64,000 nucleotides of DNA from Isoetes taiwanensis (taxonomy: Eukaryota > Streptophyta > Lycopodiopsida > Isoetales > Isoetaceae), in assembly GCA_021234155.1 (NCBI GenBank), contig JAJEKV010000013.1, positions 22,870,162 to 22,934,161 on the forward strand, read 5' to 3'. Shown piece by piece: positions 12,481-24,466 of this stretch (positions are counted from its first letter, which is position 1; each line of letters begins with the position of its first letter). Under the pieces are notes generated by a model. The model was given only the letters and a program-made list of their open reading frames with translations, was not told the DNA's origin and did no database searches. A program made the translations under genes and the position numbers.

Positions 12481-15400
12481 CATAATTTTTAGGGATTGGT
12501 TACGGAGGGTTGCAGACGAAGTATCTTTGGGATACCAATGGGAGGCACATGGGTATTAAGTATCATGTCGATGCGGCCGGGGTGTCTTTGGAGCGGATGG
12601 GGGTACATATCGAGGTCTAGCCTCTGCCGCTGATCATCGGTTGAGATCACAAGTGACTTTCTAGATGATGCCTACAATGGAAGATTGGGAGGCCCTTTAT
12701 CATAGCATCTACATTATGTGAGTCTCTTGGAAACCCTTTATATTGTATTATACTCTTATCTAATGCTTCATATCATTTAGTCCCCATAAAAATTATCCCA
12801 GGCATATGTTGTGCGAAAGGGCCAGAGACACGTGCTTTTTATGGACCCCACTTATTACCACGCATGCCCATCCCTTTCGTCTGCGGGGTCTCGGGGGGTG
12901 ATCTGGCATCCGCAGTTGACTCCGTATTTCGGAGACTACGGACCCATAGTCGCGATTGTATGTGCGTGTTAAAACTGCCATGCACAAGTGAGTGATGTTA
13001 TTAGTTCATACGCACCATCTACTGTTATTGCTATGTATTTTGACCATCTAAATTGTTTAGTGGACATTGGTGGTTGTATCTCCTTTTGCCGGACATGGAT
13101 ATTGCTGAGCACCTCGGGATTGAGGATGGTTATATTTTGATTCCATGGTCGAGGGGTCCCGTGGCGAGCACCCTAGCATGGTAGAGTTGAATAGGTAGGT
13201 TGACCATCATCGCTATTCGCATGCACTTAAATAGTGAGGGGGGGAGGGTTTTTAGTACTCGCATAACATGCAGGATGTATAGGCTTTACATGCAGATTAG
13301 AGGAGCGCCTGGGGATGTGAGAGGGGGTTGCGCCCCCCTCTTCATTCGTGATATGGATGCGCCACATCAGAGGGATTCGGATAGTTATGGTGTGCACGTG
13401 GCTTTGTTGATGCTCTCTTCTGTTCGGGTCCCCCTCGAGATGCGGGTGGCAGAGCGCTTCAGGTAGAACGAATAAACGTCTGATTAGATTTAAGAATTCG
13501 CTATTTAACTTTGTCATATATTTTTTCTTGCTAGCATTAGAAAAAATATGGGGTCTCGTATGGTCCCAATATGAATAATCAAAAAATCCACGTCAGACTT
13601 TTGCTCTAGCCAATGGGAGATGAGGTCCTTTGTTTCTAATACATATTATGTGGCAACTTTTGGGTGGTCACATTCTCCCATGGTAAGTTTATAATTTTCA
13701 AAGATACTGAAATATCTCTAGATATTTTTTGAATCCTAAACCCCAAAAATATGTGTTCGCTCCAAATATCTCAAACTAAATGATTCTAAAAGATAACTTT
13801 TTTCTGCTTCCCTCCATTCCGCTTCCCTCCATTTTGGCTTCCCTCGATTCTAGTTTCCCTCCGTTCCGGCTTACCTCTTCTATCTCCATCGCAACTCTTA
13901 TATCTCCATCGCAACAGGATCATATTTTGTGTTCATGCCTGGTCGCAAAAGACCGCCTTGGTAAGTTTGCATTGACAGTATTCTTTCAAGGAATATTTAC
14001 ACTGACACTTTTCTATTGCCTTGCAGATGATTATAGATGATGTGGAGAGTAGGTTCTGGAGTGAGGGCAGTCATTTTGCATGCTCTTAAGATCTCTAAGC
14101 TGCATGATGAGAATGCTTTTTGAAATGTTCATCTCAAGGTTTTTGGATCTGTAGGCATGACAGTCAAGGATTTTGTTGGGAAGCATCCTTATAATGCTCA
14201 ATATGGTAGATGAATCAAAGGGATTTCGTGCAAGCAAGTTAAGCATTTTGAACGGGATAGAAATTACTTTCCTAAAAGATCAAATGGTGATTCAGGTTCA
14301 ATTCCTGAGCTTTCATTAATCTGGTGTCTTGGGCTCTATTGTGTGGTTTGCTAAGAGCTAAAGCGAAGTTGCTCTTCAAAGTTTTTTAAGGGAGCTAGAT
14401 TTTGCACAAATTTCTCACTGGTCAATTAAAGGTGTGAACAAGTTGCCCATAAAGCACTTTGCAAATAACGGATGATCAATCCAATATGAGATGGAATCTA
14501 TAGTGGTTGCACTACACAAGTTAAATTCCATTAAAGCATTAAGTGTTGTTTGTTCTTATTTTATCTTTTTGGAGTTGACTTTGATATTTATGCAGGAAGA
14601 ATCAATCTTGCAGCACTTTATAGAAGCTGAACAAAATATAACATGCAATCATCTGTGGTTTGGAATCTCATTCGTTATGTTATTATTCTTTAATAGTAGG
14701 AAGATTTAAAAAGGAGCAAAGTGTACTGTCTTCACATTTCATATTTAATTAGACATGTACCAGATGTGTACCTACTTCAGAAACTATCTGTTTACCTCCA
14801 GTTCACTCTCACAGTGTGGATGAGCCATAGGAAGAGGGTATGCAATGTTTCCTACAGACACCTGATCTACTTGAATTGAAGGAGGATGCAAATATCAGAG
14901 GAAATTAACTCTAGTGATCTACACAGACTCCATCTTTGCAAGGGGAAGCGAATACTAATATACTATTAAAAGTCTTTGCATGAAAGCTATGCCATGTTTG
15001 AGTAACTGCCTAGAATGATCTCCATTGGGCTTATCTTGTACCATATATTGTTTAGTGCTGCTGGTGACCAGTTGCTAACTGATGCAACAGAAGATATATC
15101 ATATGAAACAGATCTATATAATTATTTCCAACTTATATTTACAGAACATTGCAATGCTATGGAACCAATCAGTTTGAAACAATATCCTAAAGCCATGTTG
15201 TTAAGTAAGTAGATTGGCACTACAACGATTTTATTTTGTGCTTGCAGGGGCTTCAATCTTACCACTTGGCAAATCCTGCCCTATTGTGCACTCCCATTGC
15301 ATAGACATCACCCTAAACCTTGCAGAATAGCATTAAGGCATCATTTAGAGAACTATAAAGGGAATTCTATCAAGATAAAATCTTCAAAATATCAGCTCTA

Positions 15401-16109
15401 TAAAGTGCTCGATATCAGAATAGAATAGAAGCATCAGAACTAAATTACATCAGAAGAACAACAGAAGCACCATTCGAGGTCATATGATCATTCTTATTTA
15501 CATCTTTAAGCAACCCTGCGTTTGTTTGAGCATTCCGAAGGTACAACAATTTTACTTTGGGCCATTGAAATCCATACCAGTAAAAAAAAAAAAAAAAAAT
15601 CTGACAACCCATCTTTTACATGCTACTATGTGGCAAGTACCGTGACCACAGTTTGGCAATCAATTTCAAATGCTAGATGGATGAATGCACCAAGTATGTC
15701 TAAACCTTTGCTCTCGTCGGATTGAGAGGAGGGCGTTAAGAAATAGCTGGAATATCGAGGAGACAGCTGGCAGTGACTCTGGGTGTCGGATCTCCAATAG
15801 CCCAGGGAGAAGCGATAGAAGTCCGCTCTTGACATGCACGAAGTCACCAGAAAATTTCTATATCCTTTAAAATTCCCATATCAAACTTACACGGGACAAT
15901 TGACCCGAACACATATGGCTAAAATTCCCACTATCATAGTTTACACGCCACAATAGACCTAGACACACGTGACATGCTTAGTAGATATGCTATTGGATCT
16001 TTCTCTTTCTATACTAATGACTGGACATATATAACTAGAAATAAAAGAAATTCATTTTATTTTCCCTTAGGAGGCCCATATTAGAGGCGTAGGATACTTT
16101 TACCCTGCA
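12481..16109. other. anonymous stretch, simple-repeat patches only
   Basis: No gene is recognised. About 13805-13880 contains a degenerate CTTCCCTCCATTCC minisatellite. At 15582-15599 there is an 18-base poly(A) run that could be the tail of an old plus-strand retroposon, but no body can be identified upstream. The rest is AT-rich with scattered stops in all frames. Confidence 0.4.
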
Positions 16110-16525
16110 TTGGGGGATCTCGGAGGTGTGATCCCGGAGGACGGGATCTTTCGGAGATGTGATCCCGGAGGATGGGATCCCCCCCTTATTGCGCAGTTAC
16201 TGTGCAAAACTGCGGCCCCTTGTAAGGAAAATCAAAGATTTTTTGGGGTTGGTTTTTCTCCCTCAATTCTCTATCGACGAATCGGATGGGATCACTTCAA
16301 GGATAATCGGAATGGGCTGTAGAAGAGTTGCAGGTAGATGCCAAGGAGGAAGAGCGGGGAGCATCGCTGCTATTAGGGAACAAAATTGACCAAAAAATGC
16401 AGCTAAATGCTGCTTGATCACCCTTTAACTGCGTAGTTAACTGCGGGATCTTGGAGGAGGGGATCCCATTGACTGTGGGATCCCAGAGGAGGGGATCCCA
16501 CGTGGGGACCCCGGAGGTCGAAATC
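16110..16525. repeat. GGAGG-n-GGGATCCC repeat clusters
   Basis: Two clusters of a 20-30 bp motif (GGATCTCGGAGG, GATCCCGGAGGA, GGAGGAGGGGATCCCA) lie at about 16113-16190 and 16440-16520. Between them are TGCGCAGTTACTGTGC and CTGCGTAGTTAACTGCG, both partly palindromic. This could be a short non-autonomous element or a degenerate minisatellite; the boundaries are uncertain. Confidence 0.5.
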
Positions 16526-17093
16526 CAATCCAGGATAAGATTATCTTGAGCCCATATTAGACCCCAGTTTTTTACGTAATGGTTGGAAAATTGGTTCGGC
16601 CCGACTGACTTCGTGGTTCCCAAGGAGCGACAAGTTCTTTCTTGTGCTATTGCTTTGCTATATGCATTGTATCTTCGTCATAGCAGACGTCGGGCTCAAT
16701 GATGTCATAGTGCCCATATTTACACTACATCTTGCATTTGTTTTTTTTGTCTGACTGATGTGGCTTTGTGCCTTACAAGACATATTTTGATGTATGTTTG
16801 TTGTTATAAATATTATTAGCATTACATTCTGTTGACAAAAAGGTATACGATCACATTAATATTTGTCATCGCACATAGGGTGCCACATAGGTAAAACATA
16901 AATAGCACTACCATAAGCGATCATAACTTTTTATGGTTTGGAAATTGGATGCACACACTAGACCCACCCTGTCACGAAGCGTCCTTGTTGAATCTACTAG
17001 GGTTTGAACCATAAGAAAATGAGAGGAATCTTGTTGAACTTATGGGGCTTCATTCAACCATAGGAAAATTAAGCTGGACTATAAACATTCCAT

Positions 17094-17560
17094 GGAAACC
17101 TCCCCTAGTTTCCTTGGAAAATTGGAGAGGTTTCCATTAAAATATTAAAAAAAAAAGGGCCGTAATTAATAAAGGGGGGTGTAATTAATAAAATTCATGT
17201 TTACGCAAGTTAAAAAAGCACGTGGATCGAGGCGAATCGTGGAGGGCTTTTTTTTTTTTAAATTTTATGGGAAACCTCCCCGATTTTCCATGGAAACTTC
17301 CCCTGTTTTCTTATATGGAAACCTCCCAGGGTCTACGAGAGGGAAGTTGGGAGGTTTCGGGGAAAAAATGGGAGGTTTCCGTAAACCTCCCCATTTCCAA
17401 AATGAAACCTCCCCCCGGTCTACGAAAAGTTGAGGAGGTTTCCAAGGAAAGAAGGGAGGTTTTCTAGGAAAAGTTGGGGAGGTTTCCATTGAAAGTTGGG
17501 GAGGTTTCCATTGAAAGTGGGGGAGGTTTCCACGGAAAATTGGAGAGGTTTCCATTGAAG
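17094..17560. repeat. inverted-repeat minisatellite of GGAGGTTTCCA units
   Basis: The motif GGAAACCTCCCC and its reverse complement GGGGAGGTTTCC occur about fifteen times. The left and middle parts mostly carry the AAACCTCC orientation and the right part (about 17430-17560) the GGAGGTTTCC orientation. Near the right end the units are a regular ~24 bp apart (GTTGGGGAGGTTTCCATTGA twice, then variants). The arrangement would fold into a long imperfect hairpin. The motif content is seen directly; a hairpin or small-RNA role is inference. Confidence 0.7.
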
Positions 17561-19028
17561 TCCAACCCAAATCGGGCGTAGAAAAAACCATCGGTTGCAT
17601 GATGTATGCTTTAAAGCTATATTTGTGTTTGCATTTATTTTAACCACAAAGGCATGTTCGATTGAATGCTTTGGTGGTCCAAGCTTTCTTGGTTCCTAAT
17701 ACCAACTTTGTTTTCTTAGTTTAGATCAAAGAGTTAGCATTAGAATAGTCCGAGGCCCTATTCTTTGGCGTACCAAAAGGTGGCACCCTTCCCCAAGTCA
17801 AACAAGGCCAGGACCTTGCGTGGCACTTCTCACCAAAGGAGGGTCAGAACCCCAGCTGACCTTTCTGGCGGTGCTCCCCAGGGAGGTTATAAGCTAATGG
17901 CCACCCTTACATTTACCTCACAGGCCATTGAATCCCTCCATTCAAGAGCCACCTTGGCGGTCCAAAAAATCAACATCGTCAGGAGAACTTTTACCAACGC
18001 CCCAAAAGCGTCCTCGGTAGTGTAGAAACCAAAGTGTTTTTTATTGTTGGGACATTCGCGGGAATGGGAATGGCGATTCATTTTCCTATATCGTCCGAAT
18101 GGCGAAGTTACCCTAAAGGACAAGTCACCGCGGTCGGTTTTGCCAAGAAAGAAACACTTATCGATGTTTTGGATGCTTTTTGTTTTTTCTATGATGCTTA
18201 TATTGTCTTTCAAAATAATCAAATACTGACATGTCTCTTAGTACATTTCATTGGTTGCAGTTCCCTGAGGGACTCCATTTATTGTTTGGTTGATCAATAA
18301 TAACGGTCATATATATCTGTCTTATGTACTCAAAAGCAAGATCCAAATAGCATTTAGATTTGTTTTTATGAGACGGGTAACTTCTATACAAATTCAATTC
18401 TGTCTTCAAGACTCGGCAAAGCATTTGACATTTGTGTGCAAATGCTATACATACAACATAAGTCAATGTTTCAGCAACATTGTTACCACCAGAAAACTAA
18501 TTAAATTAATGTTGTTTGTTTATATAATGACAGGTGCATGCATGTTAAAATAAAACACGCCATTTGTTGATTACCTGCATGGCAAAGCATACGACAAACA
18601 AATGTGTGAAAAAGAATTTGATGTGGACTTTCTAAATATAACCTCATGTTTAAATTTGTCGTATGTCAGTGATGTCTGGAAAATATTCAACGATCTAAAA
18701 ACTAAAAAGATCTACTTATTTTATAGCCACTTTGTTGAGGAACTCACAATAAATAGCAAAAAAAAAAAATAAATAGGCTTTTCACTCATAACAACAGTAG
18801 CATACAATGGCTCAGTAAAAAAATGGAAGTATGTGGAGTAGCCAACTAGTGGTACAATGTCAGATTACTCCAGAAAAGATGAAATATATAATATTATGGG
18901 CAACATTCAAGACACTGACAAAAGATTCTTGTCGAGAAAAATAAAATAGAAGCCCTTTCAGGTTTCAAGAAAACTCCTGATGAAAAATTGTTGACAGTAG
19001 TCTCGAGGAAGTTATTGTGCTATATACT
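17561..19028. other. anonymous AT-rich stretch
   Basis: Short open frames around 17765-18025 and 18034-18300 show no domain, no repeated codon pattern and no splice context that I can support. Nothing else is recognised. Confidence 0.35.
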
Positions 19029-19486
19029 TTAAACGAGGTGCATCCTGGACTACCACAGTTGTACGATCCGTCGATCCTATGGCCCAGATCATATGTCGGA
19101 GCCTCTGGGCATCTCTCGTTTTGCTTATTGTCATTTATGATTGGGGGCGCCTATGCTTTTGAAATGTGAAATACGTATTCGCCTAAGGTTTTGATGGAAT
19201 ATCGAATCTCTATACGGCTTCAACTAAGGTTTTATATATGAAATACGGGGGCTCGAACATCTACCAAAATAACTCAGTGTCCTAATCAGACTACTTTGAC
19301 CAATATAACCAGCGAGCTAATGTGATTATATTTTATCTTAAATCTATGTTTTTTTATATAACAACCCATTAAATTATTTTGGGGACATGGTCTATGGTTT
19401 CTAGAATCGTCTTTTTTATATCTATATCAAATCCCCAAGAAACCCCCAGAAACCCCCAGAAACCCCATGTTATTGTGTTACATATT
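19029..19486 (-). mobile_element. tRNA-derived SINE-like unit, copy 1
   Basis: Read on the minus strand, the segment near 19320 starts with TAGCTCGCTGG, a good polymerase III A-box, and is followed some 55-60 bases later by TGTTCGAGCCCC, a B-box. A non-tRNA body with GGGCCATAGGATCGACGG follows. The same head-plus-body order recurs in the adjacent copy and, more diverged, at 42420-42770. tRNA-headed short elements of this layout are SINEs. The unit could alternatively be part of a longer repeat that picked up a tRNA-like block. Confidence 0.5.
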
Positions 19487-19930
19487 CTAAACGAGGTGCA
19501 CCCTAGACTACCGTAGTCGTCGGATCCGTCGATCCTACGGCCCAGATCGTATGTTGGAGCTCTGGGCATCTCTCGTTTCGCTTATGGTCATTTATGATTG
19601 GGGGCGCCTATGATTTTGAAATATGAAATACGTGTTCACCTAAGGTTTTAATGGCATATTTTTAATGGAATATCGAGTCTCTATACGGCTTCAACCAAGG
19701 TTTTATATATGAAATACGAGGGCTCAAACCTCTACCAAAATAACTCAGTGTCCTAATGAGACTACTTTGACCAATATAACCAGTGAGCTAATGTGATTAT
19801 AATTTATCTTAAATCTATGTTTTTTTTATATAACAACCCATTAAATTATTTTGGGGACATGGTCTATGGTTTCAAGAATTGTCTTTTTTACATCCATATC
19901 AAATCCCCCTGGAACCCCCTGTTATTGTGC
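19487..19930 (-). mobile_element. tRNA-derived SINE-like unit, copy 2 (tandem)
   Basis: Direct repeat of the previous unit at a spacing of about 458 bp, highly similar over its length. On the minus strand the A-box reads TAGCTCACTGG and the B-box GGTTTGAGCCC. It is followed at about 19918 by the first bases of a further repeat (TGTTATTGTGCTACATATT), which then diverges. Tandem SINEs are less usual than dispersed ones and may reflect unequal crossing over. Confidence 0.5.
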
Positions 19931-20463
19931 TACATATTGTATGTTTCACAAATGAGGAAGGATTGCTCAATACAAATAGTATCTACAGGTGGAGCCGAAC
20001 CTTGCAGGATATAAAACATGAAAATAATGCATAAATCGCATCTCAAGCACCCGTAAATCATTCATAATAAAAATAAATATATACATATACAAGGAATTTA
20101 GCACGTCTTACGGTGCGTGTTCCAATTTTACCATGTTTTTACGGTGCAATTTCATATCCGCGCATGTTTCAGAACATTATGAAGAATTAGAGTTTAAACT
20201 TTTTATTTTGGTCCTGAGGTGCTTACTCATGTTCTTATTTTAGACATGTGGTGCTTGCGCACATGTGTCTACAACATCCTAGAAGATACTTTTGAAGACT
20301 TTCTACTTTGAGCTTGAGGTGCTTATTCCTTGATCTCTAGAACATTCTAGATTCCTCTATAATAATCAAACATTTTATTTTGACTGTTTGCAGGTTTTCA
20401 AAGAAAAACATTCTATTTTTAGGTGCTTACCCATGGCTATCTACAATATTCTAGAACAATCAA

Positions 20464-20486
20464 GAACATTCTAGAATATTCTAGAA
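20464..20486. promoter_or_regulatory. perfect 5-unit heat-shock-element-like array
   Basis: Alternating GAA and TTC units with exactly two bases between them: GAA 20464, TTC 20469, GAA 20474, TTC 20479, GAA 20484. This matches the heat-shock factor consensus nGAAnnTTCnnGAAn. The match is directly visible; occupancy by a heat-shock factor is inference because the motif can arise passively from a 10-bp repeat. Confidence 0.5.
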
Positions 20487-21335
20487 CACCCCAATAAAAA
20501 AAACTTTCTATTTTTAGATTGAGATGCTTAGGCATGAGCATCTAGAACATTCTAAAATATTGTATAACCTTCTAGAACATTTCAAAACAAACTAGAACAC
20601 GGCATAAGTTATTTAACACGTCCTACGGTGCAAGTTTCTATGATGCAGGTTCAGACCGACGTCAAGAGTCCACTAGATTCTCAAAGATCTTACGAAGGTC
20701 CTTGTTGATTCCCTTAGATCTTCTTAGATTTTATGAGATTCCTTTACATTCCCTTAGATTTTATGAGGGCTGCCTTACATCTATGGAGATTCCCCTAGAT
20801 TCTCTAAGATTTTATGAAGATTCCCTTTGGTTCCCTTAGATATCCTTAAATTTTTTAAATTCCCTTAAATTCCTTCACATTTTATAAAGTTTGTCTAGAT
20901 TCTCTAAGATTCCATCAAAATTCCACTTCAAAGATTTTATGGAGATTCCCTTAGATCCCTTTAGATTCCCTTAGATTTCCCCAGACTCCTTTAGATTTTA
21001 TAAGATCCCTTACATTCTATGAAGATTACTATGAGATTCTCCAAGATTCCCTTGGGTTCTAGAAGATTTTAAGAAGATTTCTTTATATATTATATGAGAT
21101 TCAAATAGATTCTATGAAGATTCACCTAGTACTCTAAGACCTCATCAAGATTTCCTTAGATTCCCCGTAAATTCCCTTACATTCTAAAGCTTTCTAGAAC
21201 TTACTAGAATAATTTGAAACTTTTTGAAAGGATTCCTATAGATTCCCTTTCATTGTAGAACATTCTAGAACTTTCTACAACATTAAGGATTCCCTTAGAC
21301 TCACCCAAGATTCTCTTATATTCTAAAACTTTTTA

Positions 21336-21363
21336 GAACTTTCTGGAATATTCTGGAACTTTC
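21336..21363. promoter_or_regulatory. perfect 6-unit heat-shock-element-like array
   Basis: GAA 21336, TTC 21341, GAA 21346, TTC 21351, GAA 21356, TTC 21361, all separated by two bases. Shorter 3-4 unit series lie nearby (about 21257-21275 and 21394-21418). No gene start is evident directly downstream; a LINE fragment begins about 500 bases later. Confidence 0.5.
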
Positions 21364-21859
21364 TATAGTTAAGCATTCTAGAACTGTCTAGAAAATTCTA
21401 GAACCTAGAAGATTCTAGAACTCCTTCTATAGCTCTCCTATGATTTGTAACTGTTCCAAATGGTTCATTGGATGTTGAATATAAAGCAAAGAGAATCTAA
21501 TACACAGGACTGAAGGTCAAAGTCAAATTATATTTAAAGAGTTTAATCATGAGTAGTATAATCATTAGTATAATCATGAGCAAAAATAATGAAGATTTCT
21601 ATGGCAGTATTTTCCAAGCTCTTCATTGTCATTACTGAAGCCAAAGGTGAAGCGGCGTTTAGCGATGGTTCAGGGACGAATAGATGTAATGCGGGTTCTT
21701 TTTTTTTTTTCGCGGAAGAAGAAGCTTCGCCACTTCTATTCTATACATTCTTTGGTGTTGCCGGATGGCTTCTCTTATCTCCGTCAGGGTGAATCTTAAG
21801 CGATATCTCCATCATCACTTTTCTTCATTCTTTGCATGACACCCATTGCCCTTCGGAAG

Positions 21860-24466
21860 GACATGCAATTGGTGTTGTTGACTAAGGTCGTCGCATTGTT
21901 TACGAAGAAGCGAGGTTGCTTCTTAAGTCCAATATCGTGAAGGAGGACTTAAGCGGTTGTAGCTCTCTTGAAAAGGGACAAATGCCACGGTCTTGATGGC
22001 TTTCCTATTGAATTCTTTGAAGTCTTTGGGGCTGGTTGGAAGATGACATATATGATGCCTTTTAGAGTTTTGATTTAGGAGCCTTGATAAGATCTTGAAT
22101 CTGGTTGTATCTCTCTCATTCCAAAGCAAGGAACCCAAGACTATTTACATTTGGCGACCTATTACGTTGCTTTCCTCATTTTTATACAAGATCTTTGCTA
22201 AGACATTGGCGAGAAAAGAGTCAGGAACATCTTGGTGGCTACCTCGTCAACACAATCGGCTTTCTCCCTAGATGGATTGTATTCTCAACAAGCGTGGGCT
22301 GGCGCATATGAAGGAATATATTGGGCCCGATTCTGGGGTCATAGGCCGGTATCTTAAGCTTGATTTTGCTAAAGCTACGATAGTCTTGATTAGGGAGTTT
22401 CTTGGAGAATTGTCTTCTTGCTGCGCTTGGGTTTGGGGAGTCATTCACAAGGAATGTCATGAAGCTCCATACATCAACCCGATCTTTCGTCCTTTTCGAG
22501 TGAGCCATCGATATTTTTGTAGTGGGTAGAGGTTAGGCAAGGGTTGTCCCTTAGCACCCTTGCTTTTTCACAATTAATGGCCAGTATTATCCAGCTCTTC
22601 TCATTGGCTGCCCAAGATGGCGTTATTCAAGGCCTCCCAATGAGCGATGGTTCTCAAAGGTATGTAACCAATATGCGATGACCGTTTTAGTTCCTAATTA
22701 TGTGGCTAGAGAATCTTCGTAATGCTAAGCTATTATTAGACACATTCTCCTTAGCATCGAGGGAATACTTGTAGGGTGGCAAAATGTACGGCTTTGTGGG
22801 CGTTGGGCTGATCCATCCCTCCACTGTATTTTGGACTATCCATGGAAGATTCTTCGCATGGCAATACCACAAAGTTGCTTGGTATCCTAGTTGGAATTCC
22901 GTCTACATGCTTCCGGATGCTTGGGATGAAATCATTAGTGGGTTGCAAAAGCACTTGTTTTGGTGGAATCTGACTAAGCTGTCCATGCGATAGAATCAGC
23001 GTGGCTAAATGTGTTCTTAGTAATACTCATGTCTACATGGCGTCTGCTCTATTAGCTCTGGTGTAAGATGGAGGAGATTGTCAAGTATCGTCGAAATTTT
23101 ATTTGGGGTGGAAATGAGTTAGGAGGCGGTGGTCAAGGTAGCTTGGTGAAATGCATTAGACCTAAAGGCGGTGGTGTCTTGGTATGTTGGATTTTTCACC
23201 TCTAAAGCAAGGTGATGATACCAAAGTTTATTTGGAGGATTTTCATTGGTAGGATGATTCTCGGCACGAGGTTGTTGGTGCGATCGATTCAGCATTGTCT
23301 CCCATTTCATAAGGCCACCATTAAGCCCCTCCTTCCTTGGGCTTTGCTTTATCATATGCATCCGTATCCTAATGCTTCGCCCGTTCTAAAGGGGTTGCTT
23401 GCTGCTTGGGACACTGTTAGGTCTCTTTTCCATATTAATCCTGAGGCATGTCTTCAGTTGTCCACTCCATGCTGGTGGATTCCTTTGCAGGACACTCCAG
23501 AGAATGTGCCTCTAAGTGTGGTTGTTCATCCAAAAACACAACGATGTTGGATAGCAGCTGGTATTAGCACTATTGCAGCTTGGTATGAGTCTAGTCATCT
23601 CATGTCATGGGAAGCATTTAGAACAAAGTTCTTGTTATCTGAGATGGGGCGAGTAATCACGGAATCATATTGCATTGTTGCCCGCGATTACGGTCCCATT
23701 GAGGTGAGGTAGTGGTATGGGGTTGCCATCGGGATATCCGGCCGAGGCGGTTTGTGTCTTACGTGTATAAATTGCTTTTGCATTAAAATCCTGCCTCCAT
23801 CTAATAGGTGGCATCTTCAGGTCCCTCGACCACAATGGAAAAGTGTTTGGATATGGGTATGGGATAAAGCTGCTTCATCCCAAAGTAGTAGTTTTGTGGT
23901 GGCAAGTGATCCATAGATGCCTCGAGTCAACGGTTAGTCCATAAAATGGATGTCAGTTCGAGCTCATCCTTTATGCCCGTAAAGGGTTGAGAGTATTGAG
24001 CATTGTTTTTCTTGTGTGGCCGCTTGGCGGGCATGGTCTTGGTTGTTGACCCTATTTGGCCGTCTCGATCTAGCCAGCAAATTTTGCTTGCTATCTATCC
24101 TGATGCTTGGCCCAAACTACGAGCTTGCGAGCTTTCATCTACGCATGTAGGTGGCTTTTTATGGTCAATCACGGAAGAGAATGAGGTTGTTTATCTTTGA
24201 GGCGTGGAATCTTTGCGAGATGAGATTGTTCTTCTTGATTAGGTAAAATAAAATTGTTATGGCTTACAATTGTTTTTCTCTTGATCAAGAGAAGAAATCT
24301 TGTCGGCATACTTACCTTGATTCATTCATTTTGCATAGGCGGTGGTTGTGTGCTTTCGGTTGGATCGGTTTGTCCACTGGGGTTATAATCCTGTCTTTGC
24401 ATTTTATGTTGCTCTAGTTTCTAGTTGGTGAATAAAGCTTGTCGTCCTTCAAAAAAAAAAAAAAAA
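21860..24466 (+). mobile_element. L1-type LINE, 3' half, degenerate, with poly(A) tail
   Basis: Plus-strand remnants, in shifting frames, of a plant L1-type reverse transcriptase. They include a block reading SLIPKQGT-like residues (about 22107-22140), LKLDFAKA with the first catalytic Asp (22353-22376) and GKGCPLAPLLF (about 22535-22573). The FADD box is destroyed near 22670. The C-terminal region follows, including an open frame at 23212-23712 with WALLYHMHPYPN and an HKMD..CFSC zinc-ribbon-like remnant (about 23940-24030). A 16-base poly(A) run closes the element at 24451-24466. Many stops and frameshifts make it dead. The 5' half (ORF1, endonuclease) is absent, as expected for 5'-truncated insertion. 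Confidence 0.85.

Larger units (their letters stand above)
20092..21470 (+). repeat. TTCTAGAA / GATTCCCTTAGATT repeat, forward copy
   Basis: The segment has boundary-like blocks reading TTTAGCACGTCTTACGGTGC (about 20097) and TTTAACACGTCCTACGGTGC (about 20612). The blocks are followed by hundreds of bases of degenerate ~10-12 bp words, GATTCCCTTAGATT and TTCTAGAACA. The same boundary block and words occur in reverse orientation at 42836-43560, so this is one dispersed repeat family. The 10-bp periodic part forms perfect GAAnnTTC series, annotated separately. No coding capacity is evident. Confidence 0.65.
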
